64,000 nt of DNA from JAPOXR01 sp965221815 (GCA_965221815.1 OZ244915.1:1736001-1800000); one strand, 5' to 3'; positions 36,565 to 45,762 are shown, counted from the stretch's first letter. The notes: generated from the sequence alone by a model not told the origin. Numbers and translations: made by a program.

Positions 36565-37916
36565 CTGTTACGCTCTGGCTTGTTCCGCCGTCGACGGCCG
36601 CGCAACTGCGACCGTTCGATCAAACCCTCATATTGATGAGCCAACAAATGCGACTGCACCTGATTAATCGTATCCATCGTGACTGACACAACGATCAGGA
36701 CCGACGTGCCACCAAAATAGAAAGGAATCGCCAGCTCGGCGCGCAGGATTTCCGGCAACAGGCACACAAGCGTGAGATAACCTGAACCCAAAACCAGAAT
36801 CCGGTTAACAACATAATCAAGATATTCCGCAGTCTTCGGGCCAGGGCGGATTCCGGGTATGAAGCCATTCTGATTTTTCAGGTTATCCGCGACGTCCTCG
36901 GTCTTGAAGGCAACATTCGCCGTGTAAAAATAGGCGAAGAAAATGATCATCGCCGCAAAGAACAACAGGTAGAGTGGTTGCCCGGGACCGAAATAGGCCA
37001 ATAGTGACGACATCAGCGGACTGGCCGAATTACCGGAGAAGGTCGAGACTGTCGTCGGCAACAGCAGCAGCGATGACGCGAAAATCGGCGGGATCACACC
37101 TGACGGGTTGATCTTGAGAGGCAAATGTGACGAGCCCCCCTCGTAGATCTTCATTCCTGCCTGTCGCCGTGGATACTGGATATGGATTTTTCGCAACGAC
37201 CTCTCCATATAGACGACGAATCCGATCACCACCACGACCATGATGATCACGCCAACAATCACCACTGGTGACAGGGCACCAGAGCGGCCCTGGCTAAAGA
37301 ACTGGGCCAGGGCAGACGGGATTTCAGCGATAATCCCGGCAAAAATAATCAACGAAATTCCGTTGCCAATTCCCCGTGCCGTAATTTGTTCACCGAGCCA
37401 CATGAGAAACATGGTGCCCCCCACCAAGGTGACCACGCATGAAATCCGGAAAAACCAGCCCGGATCAACCGCCAGACCCCCTGTCTCAAGGCTCACCGCC
37501 AAACCATAGGCCTGGAAGGTTGCAAGAAGCACGGTCCCATAACGGGTATATTGGTTGATCTTCTTGCGCCCTTGCGCACCTTCTTTCTTGAGCTGTTCGA
37601 GCTGTGGCACCATGGCGACCATCAGCTGCACAATAATGGAGGCAGAGATATAGGGCATGATCCCCAATGCGAAGACGCCCATGCGACCGATTGCCCCGCC
37701 GGTAAACATGTTCAACATGCCGCCGAGTCCGGCCGAAGCGGCATCAACAAATTCACGGAGGGCAAGCGTGTCGATGCCCGGGACGGGAATGAAAGTCCCG
37801 ACACGGTAGACAATCAGCAGACCGAGGGCGAAAAAAATCCGTTTGCGTAAATCCGAGGCTTTGGCAAAATCGGACCAACTCAGATTTGACGCCATCTGCT
37901 CAGCTGCAGAAACCAT
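36561..37916 (-). CDS. secY: Protein translocase subunit SecY
   Basis: 451 residues with ten hydrophobic helices. RIFFALGLLIVYRVGTFIPV starts helix 1; GTVLLATFQAYGLAVSLETG, ARGIGNGISLIIFAGI and IHIQYPRRQAGMKIYEGGSS follow. The last is the cytosolic loop that meets SecA or the ribosome. It forms the inner-membrane SecYEG channel. It lies 34 bases after rplO. Confidence 0.96.
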   Translation of the reverse strand: MVSAAEQMASNLSWSDFAKASDLRKRIFFALGLLIVYRVGTFIPVPGIDTLALREFVDAASAGLGGMLNMFTGGAIGRMGVFALGIMPYISASIIVQLMVAMVPQLEQLKKEGAQGRKKINQYTRYGTVLLATFQAYGLAVSLETGGLAVDPGWFFRISCVVTLVGGTMFLMWLGEQITARGIGNGISLIIFAGIIAEIPSALAQFFSQGRSGALSPVVIVGVIIMVVVVIGFVVYMERSLRKIHIQYPRRQAGMKIYEGGSSHLPLKINPSGVIPPIFASSLLLLPTTVSTFSGNSASPLMSSLLAYFGPGQPLYLLFFAAMIIFFAYFYTANVAFKTEDVADNLKNQNGFIPGIRPGPKTAEYLDYVVNRILVLGSGYLTLVCLLPEILRAELAIPFYFGGTSVLIVVSVTMDTINQVQSHLLAHQYEGLIERSQLRGRRRRNKPERNR

Positions 37917-37950
37917 CGCTTGTCTCCTTGCCCGTTACCGCAGTCGTGAC

Positions 37951-38508
37951 CTAGCTTGCACGCGAGTCCTCATCTGCGTCACTGGAATGACCATCTGCCT
38001 GCGCATCCGCAGGCAATTCTTCGGCGGCTGAAACACCTTGATCGCGTGTGGCCATGATGGTCAGCCTGCCACCTGCCGCCTCGACCTGCGCAATCGCCGC
38101 TTTCGATGCTCCGGTCACAGCAAGATCCACTTGGGTCGTGATCGTACCATTCGCCAGCACCCGTACGCCATCACGCAAACGTCTCACCAATCCGCTTGAC
38201 AGCAGAACAGCCTCATCGACCATCTGCGATGCATCGATCCGCCCCGAATCAATATAGGTCTGCAACTGGCCAAGACCGACAATTGCATGTCGCTTGCCAT
38301 TCGGATTTCGAAAACCGCGTTTCGGCATCCGTTGATAAAGCGGCATCTGCCCGCCTTCAAAACCTGCGAGGGAGACGCCTGAGCGGGACTTCTGGCCTTT
38401 CATGCCACGACCTGCAGTCTTACCACGTCCTGAGCCGGGACCCCGACCGACCCGTTTACGCGGTCGTGTCGCCCCGGGATTGTCCCGCAATTCATGCAGT
38501 TTCATTGC
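37951..38508 (-). CDS. rplO: 50S ribosomal protein L15
   Basis: 185 residues from MKLHELRDNPGATRPRKRVG, then GPGSGRGKTAGRGMKGQKSR and MPLYQRMPKRGFRN. A 25-30-residue acidic/serine tail makes it longer than the usual 150-160. The ATG lies inside rpmD, overlapping its end by 17 bases; a frame extended to 38574 would only re-read rpmD. Confidence 0.96.
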   Translation of the reverse strand, partial: AMKLHELRDNPGATRPRKRVGRGPGSGRGKTAGRGMKGQKSRSGVSLAGFEGGQMPLYQRMPKRGFRNPNGKRHAIVGLGQLQTYIDSGRIDASQMVDEAVLLSSGLVRRLRDGVRVLANGTITTQVDLAVTGASKAAIAQVEAAGGRLTIMATRDQGVSAAEELPADAQADGHSSDADEDSRAS

Positions 38509-38743
38509 CGTTCTTTCCCGCCTGTTTCGTCTCGCGTGCTGCACGACTCTCCGGCGCAGGGCGTTCTTCAACAATCTCGACCATATGAGAAATCTTGGTC
38601 ACCATTCCACGAATCGAAGGCGTATCCTCGAGTTCGCGGGTACGGTTTATACGCCCAAGACCCAGCCCACGCAAAGTCTGCCGTTGTTTTCTCGGCCTGC
38701 GGATCGGCGAGCCGGTCTGCCTGACAATAATCGTTCCAGCCAT
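38492..38743 (-). CDS. rpmD: 50S ribosomal protein L30
   Basis: 83 residues: TIIVRQTGSPIRRPRKQRQT and LRGLGLGRINRTRELEDTPS, then GMVTKISHMVEIVEE, where most L30 proteins end. About 20 extra residues (PAPESRAARETKQAGKNGNE) follow, overlapping the start of rplO. Confidence 0.94.
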   Translation of the reverse strand: MAGTIIVRQTGSPIRRPRKQRQTLRGLGLGRINRTRELEDTPSIRGMVTKISHMVEIVEERPAPESRAARETKQAGKNGNETA

Positions 38744-38753
38744 TTCAGTCTTC

Positions 38754-39302
38754 CTAGCTGCGCGCTGCCTCAGCCGTCGGTTTTCGCAAAATTTCCGACA
38801 CTTTTTTGCCGCGCCGTGACGCCACCAGGCGCGGACTTGCGACTTTGTTCAGCGCGTTCATCGTCGCCCGGATCATGTTGTAGGCATTTTGTGATCCCAG
38901 CGACTTGGCAACCACATCCTGGACACCGAGCATCTCAAAAACCGCCCGCATTGGACCACCGGCAATAATTCCCGTACCCGGCACAGCCGTGCGAAGAATG
39001 ACCTTGCCGGCACCATGACGTCCCTCGACATCGTGATGCAGCGTGCGACTTTCACGCAATGGCACACGGAACAGATTACGCCGTGCCTTTTCGGTGGCCT
39101 TGCGAATTGCCTCCGGAACCTCCTTGGCTTTCCCTTTGCCAAAGCCGACGCGCCCTTTCTGATCACCAACCACGACCAGCGCCGAAAAACCGAAACGTTT
39201 TCCGCCCTTCACCGTCTTCGACACCCGATTGATGGCAACGAGCTTGTCGGCAAACTCAGGAGATTCGTTGCGCGATCCTCGGCCTCTTTCTGGTTTCGCC
39301 AT
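38754..39302 (-). CDS. rpsE: 30S ribosomal protein S5
   Basis: 182 residues: ELVDKLVAINRVSKTV-like start (FADKLVAINRVSKTVKGGKR), DQKGRVGFGKGKAKEVPEAI, AGKVILRTAVPGTGIIAGG and AMNALNKVASPRLVASRRGK. Involved in decoding fidelity. 12 bases after rplR. Confidence 0.96.
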   Translation of the reverse strand: MAKPERGRGSRNESPEFADKLVAINRVSKTVKGGKRFGFSALVVVGDQKGRVGFGKGKAKEVPEAIRKATEKARRNLFRVPLRESRTLHHDVEGRHGAGKVILRTAVPGTGIIAGGPMRAVFEMLGVQDVVAKSLGSQNAYNMIRATMNALNKVASPRLVASRRGKKVSEILRKPTAEAARS

Positions 39303-39314
39303 TCGCTAGACTCC

Positions 39315-39677
39315 CTAAAAGTTCAACCCACCGGCCCGCGCCGCCTCGGCGAGTGCCTTCACGCGTCCGTGATACAAATTTCCACCCCTGTCGAGATAGC
39401 AATCCCTGACCCCGGCCTCGACAGCCCGTTTGGCAATCAGTTCCCCCACCTTGGCTGCCGCATGACAGTCACCGCCATGATTCAGGCCGAGTTCACCTTG
39501 CAGGGACGAAGCGGCTGCCAGGGTTCGTCCGGCTTTGTCATCAATGATCTGTGCCCCGATATGACGATTGGAACGATGGACCGACAAGCGGACGCGGTTG
39601 ACGGCCGATTCGCGCAACCGATGGCGAACCCGCGATCGACGGCGCCTGAACAAACGTTCTTTCTTTTGCGTGTTCAT
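39315..39677 (-). CDS. rplR: 50S ribosomal protein L18
   Basis: 120 residues: RRRSRVRHRLRESAVNRVRL, RSNRHIGAQIIDDKAGRTLA and RGGNLYHGRVKALAEAARAG. Binds 5S rRNA in the central protuberance. Lies 25 bases after rplF. Confidence 0.96.
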   Translation of the reverse strand: MNTQKKERLFRRRRSRVRHRLRESAVNRVRLSVHRSNRHIGAQIIDDKAGRTLAAASSLQGELGLNHGGDCHAAAKVGELIAKRAVEAGVRDCYLDRGGNLYHGRVKALAEAARAGGLNF

Positions 39678-39702
39678 AAGATGAATTGCCTGTTTGATTT
39701 GC

Positions 39703-40236
39703 TCATTTCTTCTTGCCGACCTTCAGATGCACCGCTTCGTCAGCATATCGTATACCCTTGCCCTTGTAAGGTTCAGGCGGTCGTGCATTGCGAATTTCAG
39801 CGGCAAACTGGCCGACCTTCTGCTTGTCGATTCCTTCAATCACGATTTGTGTGTTCGATGGAACCGAGACGGTCAGCCCTTCGCGCGGGGAAAATGCAAC
39901 ATCATGGCAGAGTCCCACCGCAAGCGACAACTCGTTGCCCTTCATCTGAGCACGGTATCCGACACCATTGATCTGTAATTCCTTGCGAAACCCCTTGCTC
40001 ACACCGTCCACGCAATTGGCAAGAATCGCGCGCGATGTCCCCCATAACTGACGGGCGCGTTTGGATTGACCACGCGGTTCGACCGTCATTGACTTGTCGT
40101 CAACGCTGACTGTCACCTCTGACGACAGTGAAAAGCTCAACGTTCCCTTCGGACCCTTGATGTCAATCTGCTGCCCCTTGAGTGACGCGGAAACACCCTG
40201 GGGAAGCTCTATCGGATTTCTGCCAACGCGCGACAT
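39703..40236 (-). CDS. rplF: 50S ribosomal protein L6
   Basis: 177 residues from MSRVGRNPIELPQGVSASL, with KGPKGTLSFSLSSEVTV, ANCVDGVSKGFRKELQINGV and the C-terminal PEPYKGKGIRYADEAVHLKV. The start at 40236 is chosen over an upstream in-frame codon at 40290 that would extend back into rpsH. Confidence 0.96.
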   Translation of the reverse strand: MSRVGRNPIELPQGVSASLKGQQIDIKGPKGTLSFSLSSEVTVSVDDKSMTVEPRGQSKRARQLWGTSRAILANCVDGVSKGFRKELQINGVGYRAQMKGNELSLAVGLCHDVAFSPREGLTVSVPSNTQIVIEGIDKQKVGQFAAEIRNARPPEPYKGKGIRYADEAVHLKVGKKK

Positions 40237-40246
40237 GGCTTCCCTC

Positions 40247-40645
40247 CTAAAAGACCGTACAGAGAATTTCACCGCCGACATTCGCCTCACGGGCTTCGGC
40301 GTCAGACATCACTCCGCGTGCGGTCGAAACAATGGCCACACCCAGTCCCTGGCGGACAATCGGGACTTTTCGAACCCCCGCATAGACCCGCCGTCCGGGC
40401 CGTGAAATCCGCTTCAACTCACGAATGACCGGTTGACCGTCATGATACTTCAACGATATCTTGATTTCCTTGTGACCGCGGTCATTCTCAACAATTTCAT
40501 AACCGCGAATATATCCCTCTTTTTTCAGCACATCGAGGACCCAACGTCGCAATTTCGATGCCGGTGCATTGGTGGTTGGCCGACGACGCGTCTGCGCATT
40601 GCGGATACGCGTCAGCAGGTCGCCAACAGGATCGCTAACAGCCAT
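40247..40645 (-). CDS. rpsH: 30S ribosomal protein S8
   Basis: 132 residues: MAVSDPVGDLLTRIRNAQTR, SKLRRWVLDVLKKEGYIRGY, and the closing VSTARGVMSDAEAREANVGG with GEILCTVF. In E. coli S8 is the translational repressor of the spc operon; whether that holds here is unknown. Confidence 0.96.
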   Translation of the reverse strand: MAVSDPVGDLLTRIRNAQTRRRPTTNAPASKLRRWVLDVLKKEGYIRGYEIVENDRGHKEIKISLKYHDGQPVIRELKRISRPGRRVYAGVRKVPIVRQGLGVAIVSTARGVMSDAEAREANVGGEILCTVF

Positions 40646-40656
40646 GACTTTCCTCC

Positions 40657-40962
40657 CTACCAACTCGACTTGATCATTCCCGGAATCTGGCCGGCACCAC
40701 CAAGTTCACGCAATGCAATACGCGAAATCTTCAATTTGCGATAATAGCCCTTCGGACGCCCCGAAATCTGACACCGGTTATGCAACCGGGTTGGAGACGA
40801 ATTACGCGGCATTTTGGCCAGCCTCATGGTAATCTTGAATCGCTCTTCAATATTCAGGTCCCGGTCCGCCAACAGACCTTTCATTGCTTGGCGCGTTTTT
40901 TCATGCCGCGCCACCATACGCTGGCGTTTGCGCTCACGCTCCACCATGGCCTTTTTTGCCAT
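40657..40962 (-). CDS. rpsN: 30S ribosomal protein S14 (zinc-free type)
   Basis: 101 residues: MAKKAMVERERKRQRMVARH, RNSSPTRLHNRCQISGRPKG and GYYRKLKISRIALRELGG. It lacks the CxxC pairs of zinc-binding S14 and has the longer proteobacterial form. ATG at 40962 overlaps the rplE stop as TGATG. Confidence 0.96.
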   Translation of the reverse strand: MAKKAMVERERKRQRMVARHEKTRQAMKGLLADRDLNIEERFKITMRLAKMPRNSSPTRLHNRCQISGRPKGYYRKLKISRIALRELGGAGQIPGMIKSSW

Positions 40963-41534
40963 CAATTCGCTCCCAAAGACGATTCACCGGTGAACGGCAT
41001 ATTGAAACCTCGCAACAGGCTTCTTGCTTCGGCATCCGTCGACGCTGTCGTGCAAATCACCACATCCAACCCCCTGATTTCATCAACCTTGTCATAATCA
41101 ATTTCGGGGAACACGATATGTTCACGCAGCCCCATGGAAAAATTTCCTCTGCCGTCAAAGGATCGCGGCGACACGCCACGAAAATCACGGATTCGTGGCA
41201 TGGCAATCAACACCAACCGATCAAGAAACTCATACATTCGGCTGCCACGCAAGGTCACCTTGGCACCAATTGTCATGCCTTCGCGCAGGCGGAATGAGGC
41301 AATGGACTTGCGTGCACGGGTCGGAATGGCCTGTTGTCCGGCAATCAGGGTCAGATCCTCAAGCGCCGATTTTGCCTTGCGCGAATCCTTCACAGCTTCG
41401 CCAACCCCCATATTGAGGACAATCTTCTCGAGCCGTGGCACCATCATGGCATTCCTGTAACCAAACTCACTCCGCAGCGCTGGATGAATTTCATCATTAT
41501 AGAGCTGTCTGAGTCTTGGGACGATATCAGCCAT
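40962..41534 (-). CDS. rplE: 50S ribosomal protein L5
   Basis: 190 residues: RLRQLYNDEIHPALRSEFGY, PRLEKIVLNMGVGEAVKDSR, ARKSIASFRLREGMTIGAKV and SMGLREHIVFPEIDYDKVDE. Binds 5S rRNA and the P-site tRNA elbow. Overlaps rplX by 8 bases. Confidence 0.96.
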   Translation of the reverse strand: MADIVPRLRQLYNDEIHPALRSEFGYRNAMMVPRLEKIVLNMGVGEAVKDSRKAKSALEDLTLIAGQQAIPTRARKSIASFRLREGMTIGAKVTLRGSRMYEFLDRLVLIAMPRIRDFRGVSPRSFDGRGNFSMGLREHIVFPEIDYDKVDEIRGLDVVICTTASTDAEARSLLRGFNMPFTGESSLGAN

Positions 41535-41841
41535 CGATCACTTCCCCGGTTGATTTTGAAAATCTGACCTTCTTGCCCTCCTGTATACGAAAGCCGACAC
41601 GGGTCCGCTGGCGTGTCGTCGGATCAATCAGCATCAGATTGGACAAGTCGACCGAATTCTCCTCACTGCGGCGCTCGCCCTTCTGGGCACCCCGCGGTTT
41701 GACATGTCTCAAAGTCACTGCAACGTCGGTCACAATGGCCCGGCCGCGCCGGGTGTCGACAGAGCGGATCACACCCTTTGCTCCCTTGTCGCGACCCGAA
41801 ATGACAACCACCCTGTCGCCGCTTTTCAATTTTGCAGCCAT
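41527..41841 (-). CDS. rplX: 50S ribosomal protein L24
   Basis: 104 residues with the KOW motif LKSGDRVVVISGRDKGAKGV near the start, then VTLRHVKPRGAQKGERRSEE and RVGFRIQEGKKVRFSKSTGE. Assembly initiator of the large subunit. Start overlaps the rplN stop (TGATG). Confidence 0.95.
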   Translation of the reverse strand: MAAKLKSGDRVVVISGRDKGAKGVIRSVDTRRGRAIVTDVAVTLRHVKPRGAQKGERRSEENSVDLSNLMLIDPTTRQRTRVGFRIQEGKKVRFSKSTGEVIDG

Positions 41842-42209
41842 CACAGCACCTCTGGTGCGAGTGAAATGATCTTCATGAAATTGCGGCTGCGTAACTCACG
41901 CACGACAGGTCCAAAAATCCGTGTTCCCACCGGTTCATCATTATTGTTGAGAATCACAGCCGCATTACTGTCAAAACGGATCGCCGTCCCGTCGTCTCGA
42001 CGCACTTCCTTGGCCGTCCGCACCACCACCGCCCGGCGGACATCACCCTTTCTGACGCGCCCCCGCGGAATGGCCTCCTTGACCGACACGATGATCACAT
42101 CGCCAACCGAGGCAAAATTGCGGCGTGAACCACCAAGCACCTTAATACACTGGATCTTGCGTGCGCCGGAATTATCGGCCACGTCCAGATTCGTCTGCAT
42201 CTGGATCAT
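41841..42209 (-). CDS. rplN: 50S ribosomal protein L14
   Basis: 122 residues: MIQMQTNLDVADNSGARKIQ, GDVIIVSVKEAIPRGRVRKG, FDSNAAVILNNNDEPVGTRI and RELRSRNFMKIISLAPEVL. First gene of the spc cluster, 65 bases after rpsQ. Confidence 0.97.
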   Translation of the reverse strand: MIQMQTNLDVADNSGARKIQCIKVLGGSRRNFASVGDVIIVSVKEAIPRGRVRKGDVRRAVVVRTAKEVRRDDGTAIRFDSNAAVILNNNDEPVGTRIFGPVVRELRSRNFMKIISLAPEVL

Positions 42210-42274
42210 GTCGTTTCTCCTGACCTTTGGAGATGATTCTCATCTGTCCCCATGGTTTCGTTCGATGTGGAATG

Positions 42275-42514
42275 TCAGACCGAACTTTCGGTCACCACTT
42301 CCCAGCGTTTCGTCTTCGAAATCGGTGCGCATTCGCGAATGCGCACGATATCCCCTGTCTTGGCACGATTATCTGCATCATGTGCCGTATATTTCTTCGA
42401 CCGTCGTACCGTCTTCTTCATCATCGGATGCGTGAATCGGCGCTCGACCAGAACCGTCACGGTGCGGTTACAGCGATCACTGACCACCTGACCTGTCAAA
42501 ACGCGTTTTGGCAT
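42275..42514 (-). CDS. rpsQ: 30S ribosomal protein S17
   Basis: 79 residues: MPKRVLTGQVVSDRCNRTVT, VERRFTHPMMKKTVRRSKKY and DNRAKTGDIVRIRECAPISK. Last gene of the S10 cluster, 2 bases after rpmC. Confidence 0.96.
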   Translation of the reverse strand: MPKRVLTGQVVSDRCNRTVTVLVERRFTHPMMKKTVRRSKKYTAHDADNRAKTGDIVRIRECAPISKTKRWEVVTESSV

Positions 42515-42516
42515 AA

Positions 42517-42735
42517 CTAACTTCCGCCTGAACCGGAGTCCTGGCGCGCCCGTCTCATTTCGCCAAGGACTGTCTTGACCCGTGCCGTCTCCCGACGAAC
42601 GTCACGGATACGGGCCGTATTGTTGAATTCCTGCGCCGTGCGCCGGAACCGCAAATTAAAGGATTCACGTTTCAGCCTGATGAGTTCATTGGTCAACTCA
42701 TCAGACGTTTTCTCACGCATTTCTGCTGCGTCCAT
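42517..42735 (-). CDS. rpmC: 50S ribosomal protein L29
   Basis: 72 residues, all helical: TSDELTNELIRLKRESFNLR, FRRTAQEFNNTARIRDVRRE and TARVKTVLGEM. Sits near the exit tunnel. 21 bases after rplP. Confidence 0.94.
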   Translation of the reverse strand: MDAAEMREKTSDELTNELIRLKRESFNLRFRRTAQEFNNTARIRDVRRETARVKTVLGEMRRARQDSGSGGS

Positions 42736-42756
42736 CTCGACTCAACTCCAGTTCAT

Positions 42757-43176
42757 TCACTGCGCCCAGTCGGCGCGTTCAACGATACGCGTCTTGACCG
42801 GCAGCTTCATTGCCGCGAGGCGAAGCGCCTCCCTTGCCACAACCGGCGTCACACCGTCAATCTCAAACATGACCCGTCCGGGCTTGACCTTCGCCGCCCA
42901 ATATTCGACGGATCCTTTTCCCTTGCCCATGCGGACCTCGGTCGGCTTTTTTGACACCGGAACATCAGGAAAAATACGAATCCAGACGCGCCCCTGTCGT
43001 TTCATATGTCGTGTCATTGCGCGCCGGGCAGCCTCAATCTGGCGTGCAGTGACGCGTTCAGGTTGTGTCGCCTTGAGACCAAATGATCCAAAATTGAGAC
43101 TATGGCCACCTTTCGCGAAACCGTGAATCCGCCCTTTATGGGCCTTCCGATATTTCGAACGTTTTGGCTGCAACAT
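42757..43176 (-). CDS. rplP: 50S ribosomal protein L16
   Basis: 139 residues: MLQPKRSKYRKAHKGRIHGF, EAARRAMTRHMKRQGRVWIR, VSKKPTEVRMGKGKGSVEYW and VKPGRVMFEIDGVTPVVARE. Positions A-site tRNA on the large subunit. Confidence 0.96.
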   Translation of the reverse strand: MLQPKRSKYRKAHKGRIHGFAKGGHSLNFGSFGLKATQPERVTARQIEAARRAMTRHMKRQGRVWIRIFPDVPVSKKPTEVRMGKGKGSVEYWAAKVKPGRVMFEIDGVTPVVAREALRLAAMKLPVKTRIVERADWAQ

Positions 43177-43193
43177 CTCTTCACTCCGTCAAC

Positions 43194-43895
43194 TTACTGC
43201 GGTCGCCGCCGTGGCATGCTGCCATCGCGCATCTCTTGTTCCCGCCGATCCCGCGCTGCCGGATCATGTTCCAGAATGTCACCCTTGTAGATCCAGACCT
43301 TGACCCCGATGACACCATATGGAGTGGAAGCGGCATAAGTCGCATAATCGATATCAGCGCGCAATGTATGCAGTGGCACCCGTCCTTCCCGATACCATTC
43401 GGTACGTGCAATTTCGACACCACCAAGCCGTCCAGCCACATTCACCCGGATACCGAGCGCGCCCATACGCATCGCATTCTGCACCGCGCGTTTCATCGCG
43501 CGGCGAAATGACACCCGCCGCTCCAACTGTTGTGCCACCGATTCCGCAACCAGCTGCGCATCAACCTCGGGTTTACGGACCTCGACTATATTCAGATGCG
43601 CGTCGCTCCGAGTCATCTCGGACAGCCGCTTGCGCAGTGTCTCGATATCCGCCCCCTTGCGGCCGATGATCATACCCGGTCGTGCGGTATGAATGGTGAC
43701 ACGGCATTTGCGGTGCGGCCGCTCGATGACGACACGGCTGATTCCCGCCTGACCACAGGTGTCCTGAATATATTCCCGGATTTTCACGTCTTCCTGCAGC
43801 AGATCACCAAAATCCTGACTCTCCGCATACCAACGACTGTCCCAGGTCCGGTTGACCTGCAGGCGCATGGCAACAGGGCTCACTTTCTGGCCCAT
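43194..43895 (-). CDS. rpsC: 30S ribosomal protein S3
   Basis: 233 residues: MGQKVSPVAMRLQVNRTWDS, the KH-domain TARPGMIIGRKGADIETLRK, SFRRAMKRAVQNAMRMGALG and VWIYKGDILEHDPAARDRRE. Part of the mRNA entry channel. Start overlaps the rplV stop by one base. Confidence 0.97.
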   Translation of the reverse strand: MGQKVSPVAMRLQVNRTWDSRWYAESQDFGDLLQEDVKIREYIQDTCGQAGISRVVIERPHRKCRVTIHTARPGMIIGRKGADIETLRKRLSEMTRSDAHLNIVEVRKPEVDAQLVAESVAQQLERRVSFRRAMKRAVQNAMRMGALGIRVNVAGRLGGVEIARTEWYREGRVPLHTLRADIDYATYAASTPYGVIGVKVWIYKGDILEHDPAARDRREQEMRDGSMPRRRPQ

Positions 43896-44269
43896 CAGAT
43901 GTCCTCCTCGCGCAGTTTGACCGTCAAACGCGAAAACGGTTTTTTGATCGGGCCCAGACGCCCACGCGCACGGGCGCGGACACGTTTCATCATCAGGCTC
44001 TTTCCGACATAGGCTTCGGCAACCACCAGACGATCAACATCAAGCCCATGGTTGTTTTCCGCGTTGGCAACGGCCGACATCAGGCATTTCAAGACATCCT
44101 GGGCGATTCGACGGCGGGAAAAAGTCAGCTCGGCCATCGCCGCCTCGATATGTTTTCCGCGAATGCTTGCCGCCACCAGGTTCAGTTTCTGCGGGGCGAC
44201 GCGCATCATTCTCACGACCGCCATGGTTTCATGACTTGCCAATTTTCGTTGCCGCTTCAATTTTCCCAT
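43895..44269 (-). CDS. rplV: 50S ribosomal protein L22
   Basis: 124 residues: MMRVAPQKLNLVAASIRGKH, DVLKCLMSAVANAENNHGLD and the tunnel-lining tip near VGKSLMMKRVRARARGRLGP. The extended hairpin reaches into the exit tunnel. Lies 3 bases after rpsS. Confidence 0.96.
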   Translation of the reverse strand: MGKLKRQRKLASHETMAVVRMMRVAPQKLNLVAASIRGKHIEAAMAELTFSRRRIAQDVLKCLMSAVANAENNHGLDVDRLVVAEAYVGKSLMMKRVRARARGRLGPIKKPFSRLTVKLREEDI

Positions 44270-44272
44270 GAG

Positions 44273-44551
44273 TCAGCTCCGCTTTGCCTTGCGATCAGCA
44301 GCATGACCATGAAAAGTTCGGGTCGGAGAATATTCTCCGAACTTCTGCCCGATCATATTTTCGGTCACGAAGACGGGAATGAACTTCCGCCCATTATGCA
44401 CACCAAAGGTCAGTCCGACGAATTGCGGAAGAATCGTCGAACGACGTGACCAGATACGAATCACATCCTTTCGCCCGGACTCACGTGCCCGTTCAGCTTT
44501 CCGCAAGACATCTGCGTCGACGAAGGGTCCTTTCCAAACCGAACGCGCCAT
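44273..44551 (-). CDS. rpsS: 30S ribosomal protein S19
   Basis: 92 residues: MARSVWKGPFVDADVLRKAE, WSRRSTILPQFVGLTFGVHN and MIGQKFGEYSPTRTFHGHAA. Forms a complex with S13 in the head of the small subunit. 2 bases after rplB. Confidence 0.96.
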   Translation of the reverse strand: MARSVWKGPFVDADVLRKAERARESGRKDVIRIWSRRSTILPQFVGLTFGVHNGRKFIPVFVTENMIGQKFGEYSPTRTFHGHAADRKAKRS

Positions 44552-44553
44552 GA

Positions 44554-45393
44554 TCAGCGTCCTTTCTTCCGCGCATGTCGGCGCCGGATTATATATTTGT
44601 CTGTAGACTTGTTGCGACGGGTGCGCATACCGCGGGTCGGGCGCCCCCAGGGAGTCACCGGATGGCGACCACCACTTGATTTTCCTTCACCGCCACCATG
44701 CGGATGATCAACCGGATTCATCGCGACACCGCGGACTGACGGGCGTTTGCCCATATGGCGTTTGCGGCCCGCCTTTCCGAGATTGATGTTGGCATTGTCA
44801 GAGTTGGAGACTGAACCGATCGTCGCGCGGCACTCTTGCGAAACCATTCTCAATTCGCCGGAGGACAGACGAATTTGTGCATATCCACCGCCTCTGCCGA
44901 TAAATTGTGCGTAGGTTCCGGCCGCCCGTGCCATCTGGCCGCCCTTTCCGGGCTTTAATTCAATATTGTGGACAATCGAGCCAATCGGCATGCCGGAAAA
45001 AGGCATCGCATTGCCAGGCTTGACATCAGCCCGATCGCTTGAAATCACCCTGTCGCCAGCCGCCAATCGTGCGGGTGCCAGAATATAGCTCTGTTCACCA
45101 TCCTCATACTGAATCAAGGCAATGAAGGCTGAACGGTTGGGGTCATATTCGATTCGTTCGACTACAGCCGCCACGTCAAGCTTGCGCCGACGAAAATCAA
45201 TCTGCCGATACAATCGCTTGGCACGCCCGCCCCGGCGCCGCATTGTTATGCGGCCTGTATTGTTGCGTCCACCTTTTGACGTCAGGCCTTCGGTGAGGGA
45301 CTTGACAGGGCGGCCTCTCCACAAACTTGAACGGTCCACCAGAACCAAGCCGCGTTGGCCGGGTGTCACTGGCTTATATGACTTCAGCGCCAT
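44554..45393 (-). CDS. rplB: 50S ribosomal protein L2
   Basis: 279 residues: MALKSYKPVTPGQRGLVLVD, GRNNTGRITMRRRGGRAKRL and the conserved VAMNPVDHPHGGGEGKSSGG, whose histidine is important for peptidyl transfer. PWGRPTRGMRTRRNKSTDKY closes the protein. Confidence 0.97.
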   Translation of the reverse strand: MALKSYKPVTPGQRGLVLVDRSSLWRGRPVKSLTEGLTSKGGRNNTGRITMRRRGGRAKRLYRQIDFRRRKLDVAAVVERIEYDPNRSAFIALIQYEDGEQSYILAPARLAAGDRVISSDRADVKPGNAMPFSGMPIGSIVHNIELKPGKGGQMARAAGTYAQFIGRGGGYAQIRLSSGELRMVSQECRATIGSVSNSDNANINLGKAGRKRHMGKRPSVRGVAMNPVDHPHGGGEGKSSGGRHPVTPWGRPTRGMRTRRNKSTDKYIIRRRHARKKGR

Positions 45394-45465
45394 CTTCCTG
45401 CCTTCCCTTCACCACCGCAGCAACAATGGGTTGCCATGGACTGCCAACGTCTTCCCCACATCGCA

Positions 45466-45762
45466 TTACAATTCTGCCGTCACGTCGATCGTATAGCCTT
45501 CAACGAGCCGAACATATGCCTTCTTCACGTCTTTTTGGCGGCCAAGACGCCCACGAAAGCGCTTGGTTTTGCCCTTTTTCACCAAAATATTGACGGATTT
45601 GACCTTCACCTCGAACAAAGCTTCGATCGCCTGTTTGACGAGGGGTTTGGTCGCCCGCATCGCCACCTCGAAGACCACTGTATTTCCCTCCGATGCCATC
45701 GTCGATTTTTCGGTAATGACAGGACGTCGGATCAGGTCAAAATGTTGCGGAGATGCGCTCAT
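45466..45762 (-). CDS. rplW: 50S ribosomal protein L23
   Basis: 98 residues: DLIRRPVITEKSTMASEGNT, VKQAIEALFEVKVKSVNILV and KGKTKRFRGRLGRQKDVKKA. Docking site at the exit tunnel for trigger factor and SRP. Its start overlaps the rplD stop by 4 bases; 72 bases separate it from rplB. Confidence 0.95.
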   Translation of the reverse strand: MSASPQHFDLIRRPVITEKSTMASEGNTVVFEVAMRATKPLVKQAIEALFEVKVKSVNILVKKGKTKRFRGRLGRQKDVKKAYVRLVEGYTIDVTAEL